Shown in pieces: positions 1 through 12,604 of a stretch of 64,000 bases of DNA; position 1 is the first letter of the stretch; each line of letters begins with the position of its first letter. The position numbers and the translations under genes are program-made. Under the pieces are notes generated by a model that worked only from the letters and a program-made list of their open reading frames with translations, made no database searches and had not been told where the DNA came from. The stretch spans positions 620,001 to 684,000 of the forward strand of contig CADCXA010000015.1 in the NCBI GenBank assembly GCA_902806565.1, given 5' to 3'. The stretch is from Hypoxylon rubiginosum (Eukaryota; Ascomycota; Sordariomycetes; Xylariales; Hypoxylaceae).

Positions 1-3000
1 GGTAGGTATTCTTGGTGCCACGGTTTTATATATGAATTAGAATTGATGGAGTTGGTGACGACATCGTCGCCAGCATTTCCCCCCGGCAGTTTCGTGCTTG
101 TATATTTGCTTGTATATTGGGGATCGAGAGCACTCCCGATAACGTGGATACTCCCGTATTCGTCAACCGCGAGGGCCGCAATATATATGTATGTACATTA
201 CATACCTACACATGCAAGCCAGAACGAGCTGAGGCCCAGCGAATAGGCGTACACAGGCGTTACAGGCGTGCAGACCTACCAGCCTACTTATAGGCCCGTC
301 GGGCTGGCAGGCTTGGTTGTATGGTGCTGTTCTGCGTTGTGGGGCAAAAGGACGAAGAAACGCCACGTCCATGTTACCTACCGCAGACGGAATTTCCAAT
401 TCCTTTCGGTCGTCGGCCAGCTAGCCTGGGCTGGCTTGCCAAAAACCTACCTCCTGGGTACATACATACCCAGCCCAGCCTAGCCTGCCCGTGCAGATTG
501 TGCAGATTCTCGCGTGGATGACCTGCAGCTAACCTCCCCTAGCGAAGGTGATCAGTACTCTAGGACCGTGACACATAGCTCGTTGTCGCACCGTGCCCCG
601 AACATCCATCTAGAAATCCCCCCGAGGCATACCTACCTCTCAAGCAACCCCGGGTCGCGACGGAAAGGAGCTAATGGAGACCAATTCCTATCTATATAAG
701 TTCACCATGACGATGATGACAATATTAAGAATATTCCCAATGATTTCGTTATATTTCCTTACGTTCGGCCCCTTCATTGCAACTTCGTGTTAGCTGGAAT
801 GATGTCAGGACGTAAGCTCTCAGCTAGCCTCTACGACCAGTCAGGGATCATCAAAGCTGCTTACCTTTTCACCGATCGGCCTCGCAGCCCTCGGAGGGGA
901 CCCTCGAGCGGGTTCGAGGGTTCGAGAGGTGTGCTGTGGCAGTGTGGGTTCGATTTGCTAGTAGCGTTGGTGGTTGTCACTATTAAGGCTTAACGCTGAC
1001 CTTTTTTGTTCTGTTATCACATCCATAGGACCATACAATGGTATTGTACAACCGCGATTCGGTCCTCGCTTCAATAGTCCTGTTCTGGCCTGGCATGATA
1101 ACGTCCATGTAGGTAAATACATTATATCTACTATACAGTGTGTATGCGAGTTGATTGATAAAACGGTTCCTATATTAAAGGTGCTCACTTAGCTGAGACA
1201 ATTTTGTCGTCCAGGTCTTAGATCTGAGCGTATCTAGTCCTAGAATTCCCCTTGCACTATAAACGTTCCATCGTAGATTCTGAAGATTCCTTGCGAGATG
1301 CTATTTCAAATCGGGGTTTGTACATAACGCGCATCGATTTATTATTAAGGGAGTCTAGATCAGACGGGATTGTCAGGAACGCCACCATGCCCCAAATGTA
1401 ATCGCCCTTTTTCGAAGCGAGGATTCGGGTAGGCTATGTTGGCTATCCTAAGTCCCACCGCCCGGAGAGGAATCCATAAGGTGGAGTGTGTGGTGGAGAG
1501 GGCTACATGCACGATACATCTTTAGCTACCTCTTCTGGGCCATTTCCCGTCGTACCTGAAAGTCTCCCTCAACCTTCTGTAAACGGGTACCATCGCCGCT
1601 TGTTTTTTCTCTTCCCGTCACCGCGAGCATGCAAGATATATAATCTTGCAGCACAGAATCGAGACAGTGCCATCTGAAAGACTCGGGAAGACTTACGAGA
1701 GTATCATTGCCAACGATTATAATCATGCCATTTAGGATTTCTTAATTCGTGAGGTGGTGATAATGTCAAAAAAGGGGCCGAAGCATGAAGGGCCCCGTAG
1801 GTGAGATGATCTGACGTTGACGGCGTGCCCGTCCGCTCGGCTCCAGTTGACTACAGCTGCGGTGAGCATACTACTATGTATGTACAAAGCAGTTGATGGG
1901 ATTAAGCAAATACATTATGCTATGTAGGTACATACTTACAAGCCTCTCCGCCGCCGCGGAGACGAACAACAAGAGTGTGCTGCAGAGCATAAGCTAATTT
2001 TCTGTTTCAGTCAGATCTGGGACATACAGCAAATTTTATGTGTCTGCTATGCCGGGCCGCTGGACTTCGATTGGCTCCAACCGTGATCCATCATGACATA
2101 GCAACCCAATCAGGATTCGAAAACCCTGCATGTAAGCAGCGCCGGCGAACCTTTTTGGGGGTTGTACGATCCATCAACCCACGGAAATTCTTATATCTGC
2201 CCTCCATTCGTATGAGATGCCGTCCCAGAGGAAGCCCTGGAATTGTCAGCCTAACTGGGGCTGTCAGGCGCGCAGAGAAATAGTACTCTTGCTGCATGCG
2301 CATACAAATCTGCTGACCACCGCCCGTAGCATCGCCCTCCGGAGTGATCGCTCGCAGGCATCTCGGTAACTCTGCGAGACAAAAAAAAATATGAATAAGA
2401 AAACAAGGCTCGCGGTTAGAGATCTTGAAACACTCAAGATAGTATATATATGTTACTATGTATATGTATATGTATATATATAGTAATCAAACATGAAGCA
2501 CTTTACAAAAATAATCTAACAGAATTAGGAACCTCCTTGCGTATGGGGTAAAGATCCCACCGCGAAGAAGGGGAAGAAAAGAGATCGAGTGTTACAGCAC
2601 CAAGGATTGTCCTTAATTCGCCTCGTATTTGGTGCCTGACAACTAGCAGGGTGTACCAGTTTGCCTATTGATTCATTCGCAAATGCGCTACCCACCAATC
2701 TACCACTACCTTACCTCTTATACTGTCTTTTGGGCGTTGTCATTCACCGAATTGCTCTGTACGCTGTCACTTGTTATTTGGTACGTATGAATTGGATTTG
2801 CAGATACCGGCGATGAGTTTGATGAGTTGGCTCTCTTTGTCACCACACCTTGATCTTGTGATTCAGCAGTTCAGGTAGCAGCATTACATAGGTAGTAGCA
2901 ACATAGCATAACATACATGTAGATGTAGGTACGAGCCGCAGTGCGGTGCGATGGCAGTACTTGGTAAAACTACTCCAGCGCCCGAGCCAGATGATGTAAT

Positions 3001-4987
3001 TTTGGCCGTAGACTACGGACTGCGGACGACTTTCTTAGAGGCTCCCCAGCATTTTGATCCTTTGGGACGGAGAGGGACCACCAAACCCGTATTATTGCCC
3101 GGTCACTCGAATGATAATAAAAACTCGAAGTGTTTTCGTCATGTTGAGCAAGCTGTTCTAGCTATCGTGTGGTTCATACCTTACTCTAAACACTCTAAGC
3201 ACTCTAAACCATCTTCTTCTATCCAAGATTGAAAGATGCGAGAGCTTAATAAGTAAAGTGAGTTTGCCCCCTTGTGTCGAAAGAAGCACGAGGGACAGGG
3301 ACAGGCGGACAATTATGTACATACATGGACGTAGAGAAGAGATCGTATCCAAAAGTTGCGTACCCAAGTCCCCCAAGTTGCGTATCCATTGTACCCACGT
3401 TCGGCTGGGCAGATCCGTCTTCGCCTTCGTAGCACGTTGCGGATTTAAGTTACCCAGTTACCCAATTGCTAAACAGCCTTTTGCCTTATCATCGACCTAC
3501 TCACGTATACTCACGTACTACCTTTTCATGCACGAGGGCCACGATTCCCAGCCATGGCCATGATAGTTGCGTGAGTTTACCTACCTAGGTATATAGATAT
3601 GTTAGTCAGTCGGCCTGAATGGCTTAAACCTCTACGCCTAGACAAGCCATGGACAGCGACTGGATGCTCCGTTCAAGGGAAAATGCATGCATCTGCCCAT
3701 CCGCAAATCCATAACCCCTGTCTCACACAGCCCAAGTCAAAGGTATCGAGCCTGTATCTTTTTTTACCGGCGTTGCTTGGGCCTTGCAGCGGCTTACAAC
3801 TGCTGTACATTGTATTTGTACCGTGCCTAGGTACATTTGTATGTACCTATATATGTACCTCCTTACCCTCCTTTACCCTCCTTACCCAGAATACAATAGC
3901 TCATCAATATCCGAGCTATCTACTTAAGGTATTGTAATGGGTATTGTAATGCCAGTACCTACCTGATGCCAGCAAATCCCCAGGTCCCCCTTTTATGTTC
4001 TTCTTGTTTATCCCTCTCTTTCATCTTAAGATATCATAGATTTGGTAGATGAATAAAATAAATAAATAGGCTTTGTCTTTTGCTCTTATAGATTTTAATG
4101 GCTTGTTCTTGGCATTTCCAAGTTTGAATTATCCTTTTTTAGCTGGTTACGACTTATCTATTTTTTTCTCCTCGTTCTGCTTGTTTTTACCCCGTTCTTG
4201 CCTCTTCTGGTCTATTTCTTTCCACAGTGCAGCCAATTAATTCATCAGTGACCCAGCAGTTTGGCCAGTCAGCCAGTCCAGCTGCGGAAAAATAAGTAAC
4301 TTTGTACTAATGAGGTTAGCGGCTAGGCTGAGAAGGACCTGAGGCAACGGGATGAACTAAGCAAGCGTCAACTGGTACGGAAAGTAGTACAAAGGCCCGT
4401 ACTAAAATCGTTACCAAGAGTGCGATACTTTGACAGTACTTCCTGGGGCCACCCCAGTCATGCTCCACCACTAACCACTACCTAACCACTAACCACTAGG
4501 TACCATCCCACCCCATTCATCCATCCATCCATCTGTGCCTTCATTTTCCCTTCTTTCTCCTCTCGACCAAGATCTCGACGAGACCATTCCGTACGACCTC
4601 GTACTTCCCATACTATTCCTAAACCTCTGCTCGACTCTCCCTCTACCCGATTCTACTCTACACCGTTCTGACACTACATCGAGCTGCCACATACCCAACT
4701 ACTTCCACCTCAATCTATCCGGCCTCTTCTTTGCTAGTCCTACTTACATAGCCATGTGACGGAGCTGCACGAGAAGTCGGGTCATTGTCAAGTTGGACTC
4801 TTAGAGTCTGGCCGGGTGCAGATTGCGTTGCAGGTGTCTTTCCTCGACGATTACGATTTACACGCGGCATACCATAATCCCATAATCATAGCGTATTCTC
4901 CCTATCGACCCGTACCGATCGATCGAATCCTAGTTCTATTTACCTGTAGTTCTACTACGTAGTCGGCCGATTCGAGACTTGCCCGAC
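1..4987. other. Gene-poor left end, no supported gene
   Basis: Only short reading frames (up to about 110 codons) occur here, without splice-linked continuations or recognisable protein families. The stretch holds TA-rich simple sequence near 2440-2482, many copies of TACCTA/TAGGTA-type words (for example 3578-3593 and 3825-3834), and a short ACCACTAACC-like repeat around 4466-4499. The last 500 bases before the ELL start become pyrimidine-rich, as is common in promoters and 5' leaders of filamentous fungi. I see no RNA gene. A lncRNA or a fast-evolving gene cannot be excluded. Confidence 0.6.
4500..4700 (+). promoter_or_regulatory. Pyrimidine-rich promoter/leader upstream of ELL
   Basis: A CT-rich stretch (CATCCATCC-type repeats, then TTCTTTCTCCTCTCG and CTCGACTCTCCCTCT-like runs) lies 290-490 bp upstream of the ELL start codon on the coding strand. 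Such CT tracts often mark transcription start regions in filamentous fungi. No clear TATA box was seen. The assignment is inference from position and composition only. Confidence 0.35.
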
Positions 4988-7276
4988 ATGTCGGCTATCA
5001 CGGTTCCTGACGGCGGCCTCCTTTTGGAGAGCTCGGCCAACTCCAGCGATTATCTCCCAATGCAAGCATTTGGTATCACGTTGAGCGATAGCGTAATTGA
5101 GGATATGATAAAATGTGTCCAAGATGGGCAGGAGATCGAATTGACGTTGGGAAGCAGCCCTGTAAGTTGGTTTCTGCCATATTTCTGCCATGATCCCTTC
5201 GCCGCCTTTGCTGCCGTCGTCGCCAACCCCACCATCGAGAGCTGGTGCTTAGAGATGAATGCTGTGTCTACTGTATGCCTCAAGCTACAGGTACCAGACA
5301 GCTCCAACATAGCTACATTTACCACATCTGCCACCAGAGAAGGAAACAACGTGCCTGCACCTGCCGTCAGAAAACTTACCGCCCAAACCACTCTCTGTTA
5401 AATATTTCCAACCGCACAAAACCTCAACTAATTTAATTCTTTCCTCCTGCAGTGCTTTCTTTTCGGCTCGAGAGAACAGAAAGTTACCACTACTCAAAAC
5501 TCATACAACTACGATTTGTACCTCACCAAACCCGAAGACTCTATTACGAAATCACAAAAACTTCCCAACCCGACAATGGGAATCATGAATAGAATCCCCG
5601 CGGGCTTCTCGTCCAAGAAACCCCCTCACGTAGCGAAGGATCCCAAGCGAGGATCCAAACCTAAACCCCTCCCCTCTGGCAAATCTGCTATGGCTAGTGT
5701 AATGTCAAACGCTACGACTAGATCGCTACCTTCAAGTCCTGCTCTCAACGGAGTCTCCTCGCCTAACCCTGCCTACTCTGCTTCGCAGCAGGTGGTGGAG
5801 AAAAATAAGAGCAGAAGAACTGCCATTGTTCATGAACTTGCATGCCGAGATCGGACTTACGAGCATTTAGCGGATGTGTGGAAGGGCACAGAACAGGACT
5901 TCAAGCCGGCCTTGGAGAAGATCGCTAACTTCGATGCTTCTGCCAAGAAATGGAGTTTGAGAAAGATGTTTTGGAAGGAGCTGGACGTTTGGAATTATGA
6001 TTATCATAACCCCGACGATCGCCAAACAGCTATTGACAATGCGGTCCGATTTTACGACCGTTCCCGGATGCCGACGTCTGCGCCTGAGTGGGAGAGACTG
6101 CTTCCTCCTACCGATCGCGGCAAAGGCATTGTCCTCAGCAAGCTCCAGGCAACGCTCGCAAAGGGCAACATCACCCCGGTTCCCCGCGCCCCAGCCCAAA
6201 AGGCCGATGACAGCAACAAGAGCGATGCCGACTCATCGAAAGCCAAGGGTGAGGCCATGGCCCGCTCTAATTCGCAGCCGGTGGGCAGCAAGGCTAAGAA
6301 GGCGAGTGAGCGCGAGGCCCAGACCAAGCGCCTCCTCTCAACAAACGCCAAGAAGGCTGCACCGAAGAAGCCGGCTAGCAAGGCTAAGGTGTCGGAGGAG
6401 AAGAGTCGGAAGTTCCTTTCGGAAGAGAAGGTCATCGATTCCGAGAGCAGCGGCGATGAGCGCCCACTCTCGAGCACAAGCTCGAGTGTGTCGCGACCCA
6501 AACCGGTCGAGAAGCCTGTCGAGAAGAAGGTAGAGAAGCGGGTTGAGAAGGTGTTCGACAAGCCGAAGGAGAAGCCCGCTCCCGCACCCAAGCCGAAGCC
6601 CATCGTTCGAGCACCCAGACCTCCGGTCAAAGCGCCCGTGCCGGGCCCACAGAAACGAGCTCGTGAGGACGACGAAAGTAGCTCCAGCTCGGGCGCGCCC
6701 CTTAGCAAGCGCATCAAGGCGAAGGAGGCGCCAAAACCCCTCCCAAGCTCCGCCGCGCCCAAGCACCGCCCGTCCGATGCTAGCCAGAGCTCCCGAAACA
6801 CAGGCGCAGCCACATCTTCTTCAAATTTCTCAATGAAGAGCAAGAACACGTCGCCCGCCAAATCCTCGCCCCTTGCCTCTTCCCCGCCTACGAATGCCTC
6901 CGATTTCGAGGAGGATCAGCCCGTCCGTCGCCCGGTCAAACCCCAGGTTCGAAGCGGAGAGCGTAACACCAACGGCGCAGCCACCAACGGTTCTTCAGCT
7001 CGCAACGCTATCAACGACAGCAAGAAACGCAAGGAGCGAGACGGAGACCTTCATTCCTCGCAGCAGTCGACGCCTAACAAGAAGTCCCGAGTGCCGCAGA
7101 CGGTCATGGAAAAGGCAAAACGATTCGAACGTTTCTACGAGCGGTATGAGTTATTGCACCATGAGCTCTCTGCCTTGAAAGAGCCACCCGCGGAAAAGCT
7201 GGCAGACTTGCTAGAAATGCGCGAACGATTGGTTGCTATCAAGACAGAAATCACCCAGGCGGTGGGTGCGAACTGA
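4988..7276 (+). CDS. ell1: RNA polymerase II elongation factor ELL (fungal)
   Basis: Two exons: 4988-5161 and 5453-7276, joined in phase 0 across a 291-bp intron (GTAAGT donor, TCCTGCAG acceptor), giving 665 aa. The family suppresses RNA polymerase II pausing and in animals is part of super elongation complexes in the nucleus. Residues 1-58 begin the ELL N-terminal domain. About residues 170-265 form a winged-helix-like segment (SRRTAIVHELACRDRTYEHL onward, then KKWSLRKMFWKELDVWNYDY), which I match by eye to the metazoan ELL central region. Residues 300-590 are a long basic, Ser/Pro/Lys-rich disordered linker with several KKR-type nuclear signals. The last 55 residues (EKAKRFERFYERYELLHHEL onward) resemble the occludin/ELL C-terminal helical domain. 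The ATG at 4988 is the first in frame. Exon 1 and the 3' frame are open on both sides of the junction only when spliced. Fungal ELL proteins are diverged, so a profile search is needed to make the name firm. Confidence 0.78.
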
Positions 7277-10200
7277 TATGATACCCCGTGTATCTTGAGA
7301 GAAAAGTGAAGGCTAGGATCCGAAGAGCGGGTACATACCCCTTTCATATACCCATTACGACAACCGGAAGCATATTGAAGCGAGAGGGTTTTTTTCATTT
7401 TTTATTGACACTCCATATGGTCTCTACCATTCAGCAAGGAGTTGTTTATTGCATCCAGGAGGAGTTCTGCTTTTAGCATCAGGATTTGGCATTGAATCGG
7501 AATAGGGACAGCATGAACACTTGGTACAGGCAACTCGGACTCTGGCATAGGACCAAAAAAGGACATGGTCATCTGGCACTTGATACTTTGAGCATAGGAG
7601 TTTTTACGGTACCCATTTCAAGACGTCCTCGTTGTTTTACACCCCTCAGGCATGCATACACATACCCTATATAGCGATGAACCCAACAGAAATGAATTGA
7701 TTTTAATCGAGATTCTATCATGACTTTCCTCGTTTAGTTCTATAACCCATGAAAACGCGCAGGCCTAACCTTGCCCATTACTTACAAATATGCGCGCGTC
7801 TACGTCTATCTCTAGAGGAGGCTGTCTTATCTGTGGTAGATGAGGCATGCGTACCTAACATGAGACAGATAGATATATGTCTGAATAGCAGCAGCATGAC
7901 CGAAAGGGGTGTATTGCTTACCCATTCATCCCCCCCTGTGGCGTTTGCTACCAAACCACCAGACAGGAGGAGAACGCGGGGTAGGTAATGACATCTCGGC
8001 ATTGGACGAGCTACGTAAGTCTGGGGTTATGTATTCCATACCATACCTACATACGTATATGCATACAGACCTAACGGATGCGACGGCACATGTGTACGAA
8101 AACATCCTGGACACAGATATGAGTAAGAGAAAGAGAGAGCCGGAGGAGATGGGAAAGAGACTACGTCAGCAAGGTTGCTGACGCGGTTTCGTCACATCTA
8201 CAACCGGTCAACAGCGTGGTTGTGTGTGGTTGTTGGTCACATCTTGTATACCCAACCTAGTTGACAACTTGACTCACTGCGCAACCAACCACAACGACTT
8301 TTTCTCGTAGCCTCGTCTGTAGAATCTAGTAAACATCTAGCTACGCCTCTAAGCTGCGGGATACATTTTGAAGGGAATTGGTTTAGGTGCGAGAGCATAG
8401 GTACATAGTCATAAATTGCTACTATTTTATGGATGTTTGGTTTGGAAAGGAGAATTACAATCGGTCAGCCTTTGTGATATTTTCCCGCCGAACCGGCACA
8501 CCTCGGATCTCGCATTACGGCGACGCACGCGACGTGGGTGTCAGATGATGCGCTCGGCATGCGATGTAACGCTATGCCCTACATTGCCTGCGAGGCTGCC
8601 TCCACACTGTGTGATGGGAGATGTGATGGGTTATGGGAATAGCAATGGCTATGATGTTGAATCTTGTTCAGAGTGTACTACGAGTGCTTTCCTACCTAAT
8701 GTGTGTGTGTGTGTATGTGTGTGTATGTGTGTGTATGTGTGTGATGTTCGTATGGTCTACCAATCTGCCAATATGCACGTAGGCATGCTCGGATGCGCGT
8801 GCCTACAGGAAGCTAGCTGTATGCCTGCTTGAATCGTTCTTCGCGACTAACATGAGGCCAGAGTCAAACCGGTGAGCAAATTCTGGTAATCGTTTCTTTC
8901 TAGATGTTTCTAACTACGAGCCATACAAACTCTAGGCATTCTTCTAGGAGCTAGACTCAGCCCTCTCCTTAGTTTCTAGAGCCGCCTCAAGTAGTTTCAG
9001 GAGCAGTATCTAACTTTCTAATTCCAGTAGCAAACTTACTTTATCCGCATGATAGGTATCTCAATAGGGTTCGGTGAGTAAGATTTGATGGGGGACAGAC
9101 AGCCTTGGCATCTGCGAGGCGTCGATGATGACGCCCCTCCTAAGCCATTGAGGCTGTCCAAGTGAAACGAGAGGACCCCTTTACGGCAGACCGCGGTCGC
9201 TGTGGTCGCCTGCTTGTACCCAACATCCAACGTACATAATAGGTACATTCAGCCTACAGCACGTGCTCCTGATATGCCGGGCTGTAGGAGCACAAGCTAC
9301 AGCGCTTGATACTACTAGGCTGTACTTCGAACGCTGAAACAGGCAGGATGCCCATTCAAACAGGCGAATTACATACTTTAAGCTACGATGATAGCTACGA
9401 GTTAGACGTTCTCTAGCTGGCTTAACTCTCAGACTTGAAGGGCGTCGTCAAGGCTGAACCCAGCCAGCGGAACCAGCGGGCGCAAGCTGAAAAAAGGCCG
9501 CAGGCGCTTACTTTACAATTGGTGCTTTTTGTCGGTAAACCAACTTCACACTTTCATGCGCGCTAAGTTACCGAGAACGGGTTAGCGCTGAAAAGAAACG
9601 AGGACGGGAACCGGAAAGATCCAGACTGTCGGGTTCGGGGGCTAGCGCATGGACCAGGTTCCAGGATTAGTTTGGATGATGGGGGATCGGCCGGCGTGAT
9701 GTGACTGATCAGCGCTGGGCAAAATACAAGATTAGGTACATTACATAACCACAGTATCAAGATGCATACATGTTATATAAATTATGCACCTCCCGTGTTA
9801 TTGATGCAAAAACAACACTACCAGTAAAGCTTGAGAATATGAATGATAGCCAACAATTGAATCGAGCAGCTCGTAGCTCTGGTGCTTTAAATTTGGGTTT
9901 GCATCTTGCGCGCTGCTAAGCTACTGCGGGTTTGGGATTATGGCGTATGCTCGCTGGTACAGAGCATCACCAAACTTAGCATGCCTGACTAAACACCACA
10001 GAAGACCATCCGCAGTAAAACACAACAGTGATGAGAAAACGTTGCATTATTTTCTTCCACCTGGCACTCTTATAAACTCGCAAGACTTCTAAACCTCATA
10101 TTCGTAGTGGTCGATGAAAATCAGATTCTTGAGATATACGGCGGCTTCATGGAAATGAAAAGCGATCGTGATAGATAGCATGATATCGTCACAAGTAATC

Positions 10201-10482
10201 CAAATAAATGGCATCAAATTTTTAGATAGATGGTAATCGACGTAAATTCTGTTTGGATACCTAAGGCATTGAATCAGTAGTTGTTGCTACTAACTCGCAT
10301 GTCTTAAAACGATTGAACAGAGAATAAAGAACAAGCAATGGATCCAATAAGTATAGCTAACCTGTTGACGACAGGTTCTAGCAAACGACCTAGCTACAAA
10401 TTGGTTCTGTAGGTCACTCCAATAATCCTCAGAGGATGAGTTTGCAACTTGTAACATGAAAGAGTGTTTTTGTGTATGCAGA
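7277..10482. other. Intergenic, no supported gene
   Basis: About 3.2 kb without a credible gene. It contains a (GT/GTAT)n microsatellite at 8699-8742, scattered short frames and several AT-rich patches near 9740-9850 and 10030-10350. The open frame running through the microsatellite shows no codon bias or homology that I can recognise. Confidence 0.6.
8699..8743. repeat. (GT)n / GTAT microsatellite
   Basis: About 45 bp of alternating GT interrupted by three TATG steps (GTGTGTGTATGTGTGTGTAT pattern). A simple sequence repeat, directly visible. Confidence 0.95.
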
Positions 10483-11415
10483 ATGACTACGGCCAGCAGA
10501 GACAGCGGCTCTGAAGCGCGCCGGTCCTCCCATTACCAATACCCAGCTTCGCACCCAGCTTCGCATAGGAGCAAATCACCTTCTCCACAGTTCCATCCAC
10601 AGCCAGCGGTCCCGTACAGTAGGGACACCCCTTCGTATTTCCGCCATCCGATGAGCCATCATGGTAAAGATACCGATGATCACGGTGGGGGTTCTGATGG
10701 TGGTCGAAGAAGAAAAGACCGACCGAGAGTTTCCTCCGGCTTGAGTCAAGAAGAGGATCGTCCACTCCCACCTGGCTCGATAGCTTCCAACAACGGAATT
10801 TGCGCCATCATCAATGCGGAATTGAAAATTTCCCTCGCAGCAAAACACTTGGCCAGCCAGATCAGCGAGAGCAAGGAGTTCTGGTCCACGTTCCAGGAGA
10901 AGTTTGAGAAGGAAGTGACAGAAATCAAATACTACGCCGGTGATAATATCATCCAGCAGCTGTGGCGGAAGAAAATCGAGTACGACAGCAAGTTCAGGGC
11001 CGACGAGAGCCAAATACATCAGCAGTTTTGCTTCCAACAGATGAAATTAGAGGCCTGCCTAGACCAGATCAATGAAGCGGCAACGGCATTTCATGAATGT
11101 CTGCCACGGAAGAGCCTCTCCAATCACAATTCTCGACAGCTGGCTCTGGACAAGATTCGAACAGCCGGAGCCCTCGTTCTCAAATTGGCCACGAGGTCTG
11201 CGTTGAATAACACCGCGTGCGCAGATCTGGTGACGGAGGCATCTAGCCTCGAGAAGCTTGTAGACCCAGAAAGTCCAGACGCTATCGTACTATACCGGTT
11301 CGACAGGTGCGACACCAAGAGTTCAACACATGGAGACGAAATTCTGGCGGGACCAAATTCCGAGGAACTGGATCCGATGGAACAGGACACGTTCGGCGGA
11401 GGAGCGGTGGACTAA
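10483..11415 (+). CDS. Orphan protein with central coiled-coil-like segment
   Basis: Single-exon frame of 310 aa from the ATG at 10483. An in-frame ATG at 10456 would add nine residues (MKECFCVCR), but those look like leader, and the sequence TATGCAG just before 10483 could even be an acceptor. The first 90 residues are Ser/Pro/His-rich and disordered, with a basic patch GRRRKDRPR near residues 75-83. From about residue 100 to 215 the protein is helical and charged (SESKEFWSTFQEKFEKEVTE, then LWRKKIEYDSKFRADESQIH), suggesting a coiled coil. The C-terminal third keeps helical character and ends in an acidic tail. I do not recognise the family. The length of the open frame and the consistent amphipathic helix pattern support real coding. 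Gene neighbours give no functional hint. Confidence 0.65.
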   Translation: MTTASRDSGSEARRSSHYQYPASHPASHRSKSPSPQFHPQPAVPYSRDTPSYFRHPMSHHGKDTDDHGGGSDGGRRRKDRPRVSSGLSQEEDRPLPPGSIASNNGICAIINAELKISLAAKHLASQISESKEFWSTFQEKFEKEVTEIKYYAGDNIIQQLWRKKIEYDSKFRADESQIHQQFCFQQMKLEACLDQINEAATAFHECLPRKSLSNHNSRQLALDKIRTAGALVLKLATRSALNNTACADLVTEASSLEKLVDPESPDAIVLYRFDRCDTKSSTHGDEILAGPNSEELDPMEQDTFGGGAVD

Positions 11416-12604
11416 CGGTTTAAGACGGCGGAAATTTGACATTGATCTACAAGGCAGATTAAGTTGGATGGTATGTACACGACGAGGGGTCCCTTGACCA
11501 CGTTCCTGTCATTTGATTCTCAATGATTTGAAAATGTATCGTTAGTAGTATCCTCAACTTAGGGAATGATAGAAAGGGTTGGGATTAGTACAAAACTCAC
11601 CTAAGAAAAAAAAGGGTGAAGCATCGTCCTCATCAGGATAATCGGAATCGAATTTTAGGCGCTCATTTCTCTCCCCTCCGGAGAGAGAAGAGAAACGAGG
11701 ATACCTAAGCTGCGCATCGCACTCAAGTGTTCTCACACACAATCTTCGCAACGACTCTCCCATAGGAACCCAACTCCCCCGTCTTCTCCTTGCGGATATG
11801 CACGGGGCGAAGGGCCCTGCTTTTCTGATGCCAATTGCAAACGTGTAAAACCATCACGCTAGACCCTCACGGGCAGACCTGTCGACCCCACGCGGACGCG
11901 AGGCGACGAGGTGGTGATTGAAGAATACTCCGAATTTCTCATGAGCAAGAATGTCGACTCGCACGCCACAGAGAAAAGACTCCGTATTGTACAAGACCGA
12001 CGAGAAGCTGCTCGCACAGCCTCTCTGTGTGTAGCTCAGAAGCACAGCGTTGATGAGGACGATGCTTGAGGAAAGAAAAGAAAAAGGTTTAGAAAGAATT
12101 GTGCTGCGGATTTTCGAGTCATAGTCAAAATGTTGGACGTGGGGCTTATCGATAAAAGAAGACCAATCAAACTTTGAGAGATAACCCTAGCTTCAGCCAC
12201 CATGTGGGGCGTACCTGCTTATCTTTTTCAGGGTCCACATGTGGCTTGTGAGCTGTACCTTTTTTTTTCTTTATCACAAGGGGCTTAGCGAGATAGCCCC
12301 AGCTGTCACTGTCTCGAATCAGCAGCAATAGAAATCATAAGCGTGCCCTTGGCCAGGCTCGTCTATTTAAAAAGGGATATTATTGGTCCTTTACGATACG
12401 ATAGAAAATATATTCATCTTGTCATCTCCCTTACCATCACGAAGTCTAGTGAGTGATATCAACCGCCTTCGTTGCAGCATCACAATGTCTTGCTTCCGGT
12501 GACAAGACTGATTCTTTTCTTTCCCTCTGTTTGCCCTGTTCCTGTGTCCTTTAGACCTCCTTTAGACCTCCCTTAGACCTACGATATCGTGCGCTATTAA
12601 TAAA
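11416..12604. other. Intergenic between orphan and methyltransferase
   Basis: About 1.2 kb. Minus-strand frames at 11554-11763 and 11854-12045 are open but short and do not join into a credible gene. A TTTTTTTTTCTTT tract near 12261 and CT-rich sequence at 12510-12560 probably belong to the promoter of the downstream methyltransferase gene. The repeated word TTTAGACCTCC at 12551-12575 lies just ahead of its start. Confidence 0.55.

Noticed and set aside
6052..6861. 269-codon minus-strand frame over the ELL gene
   Set aside because: Antisense shadow of the basic Ser/Pro linker; no domain, no start context, no splice partner.
11554..12045. Minus-strand gene with two short exons
   Set aside because: The two frames have different compositions, no joint splice model was found, and the 3' part would overlap the end of the upstream orphan gene.
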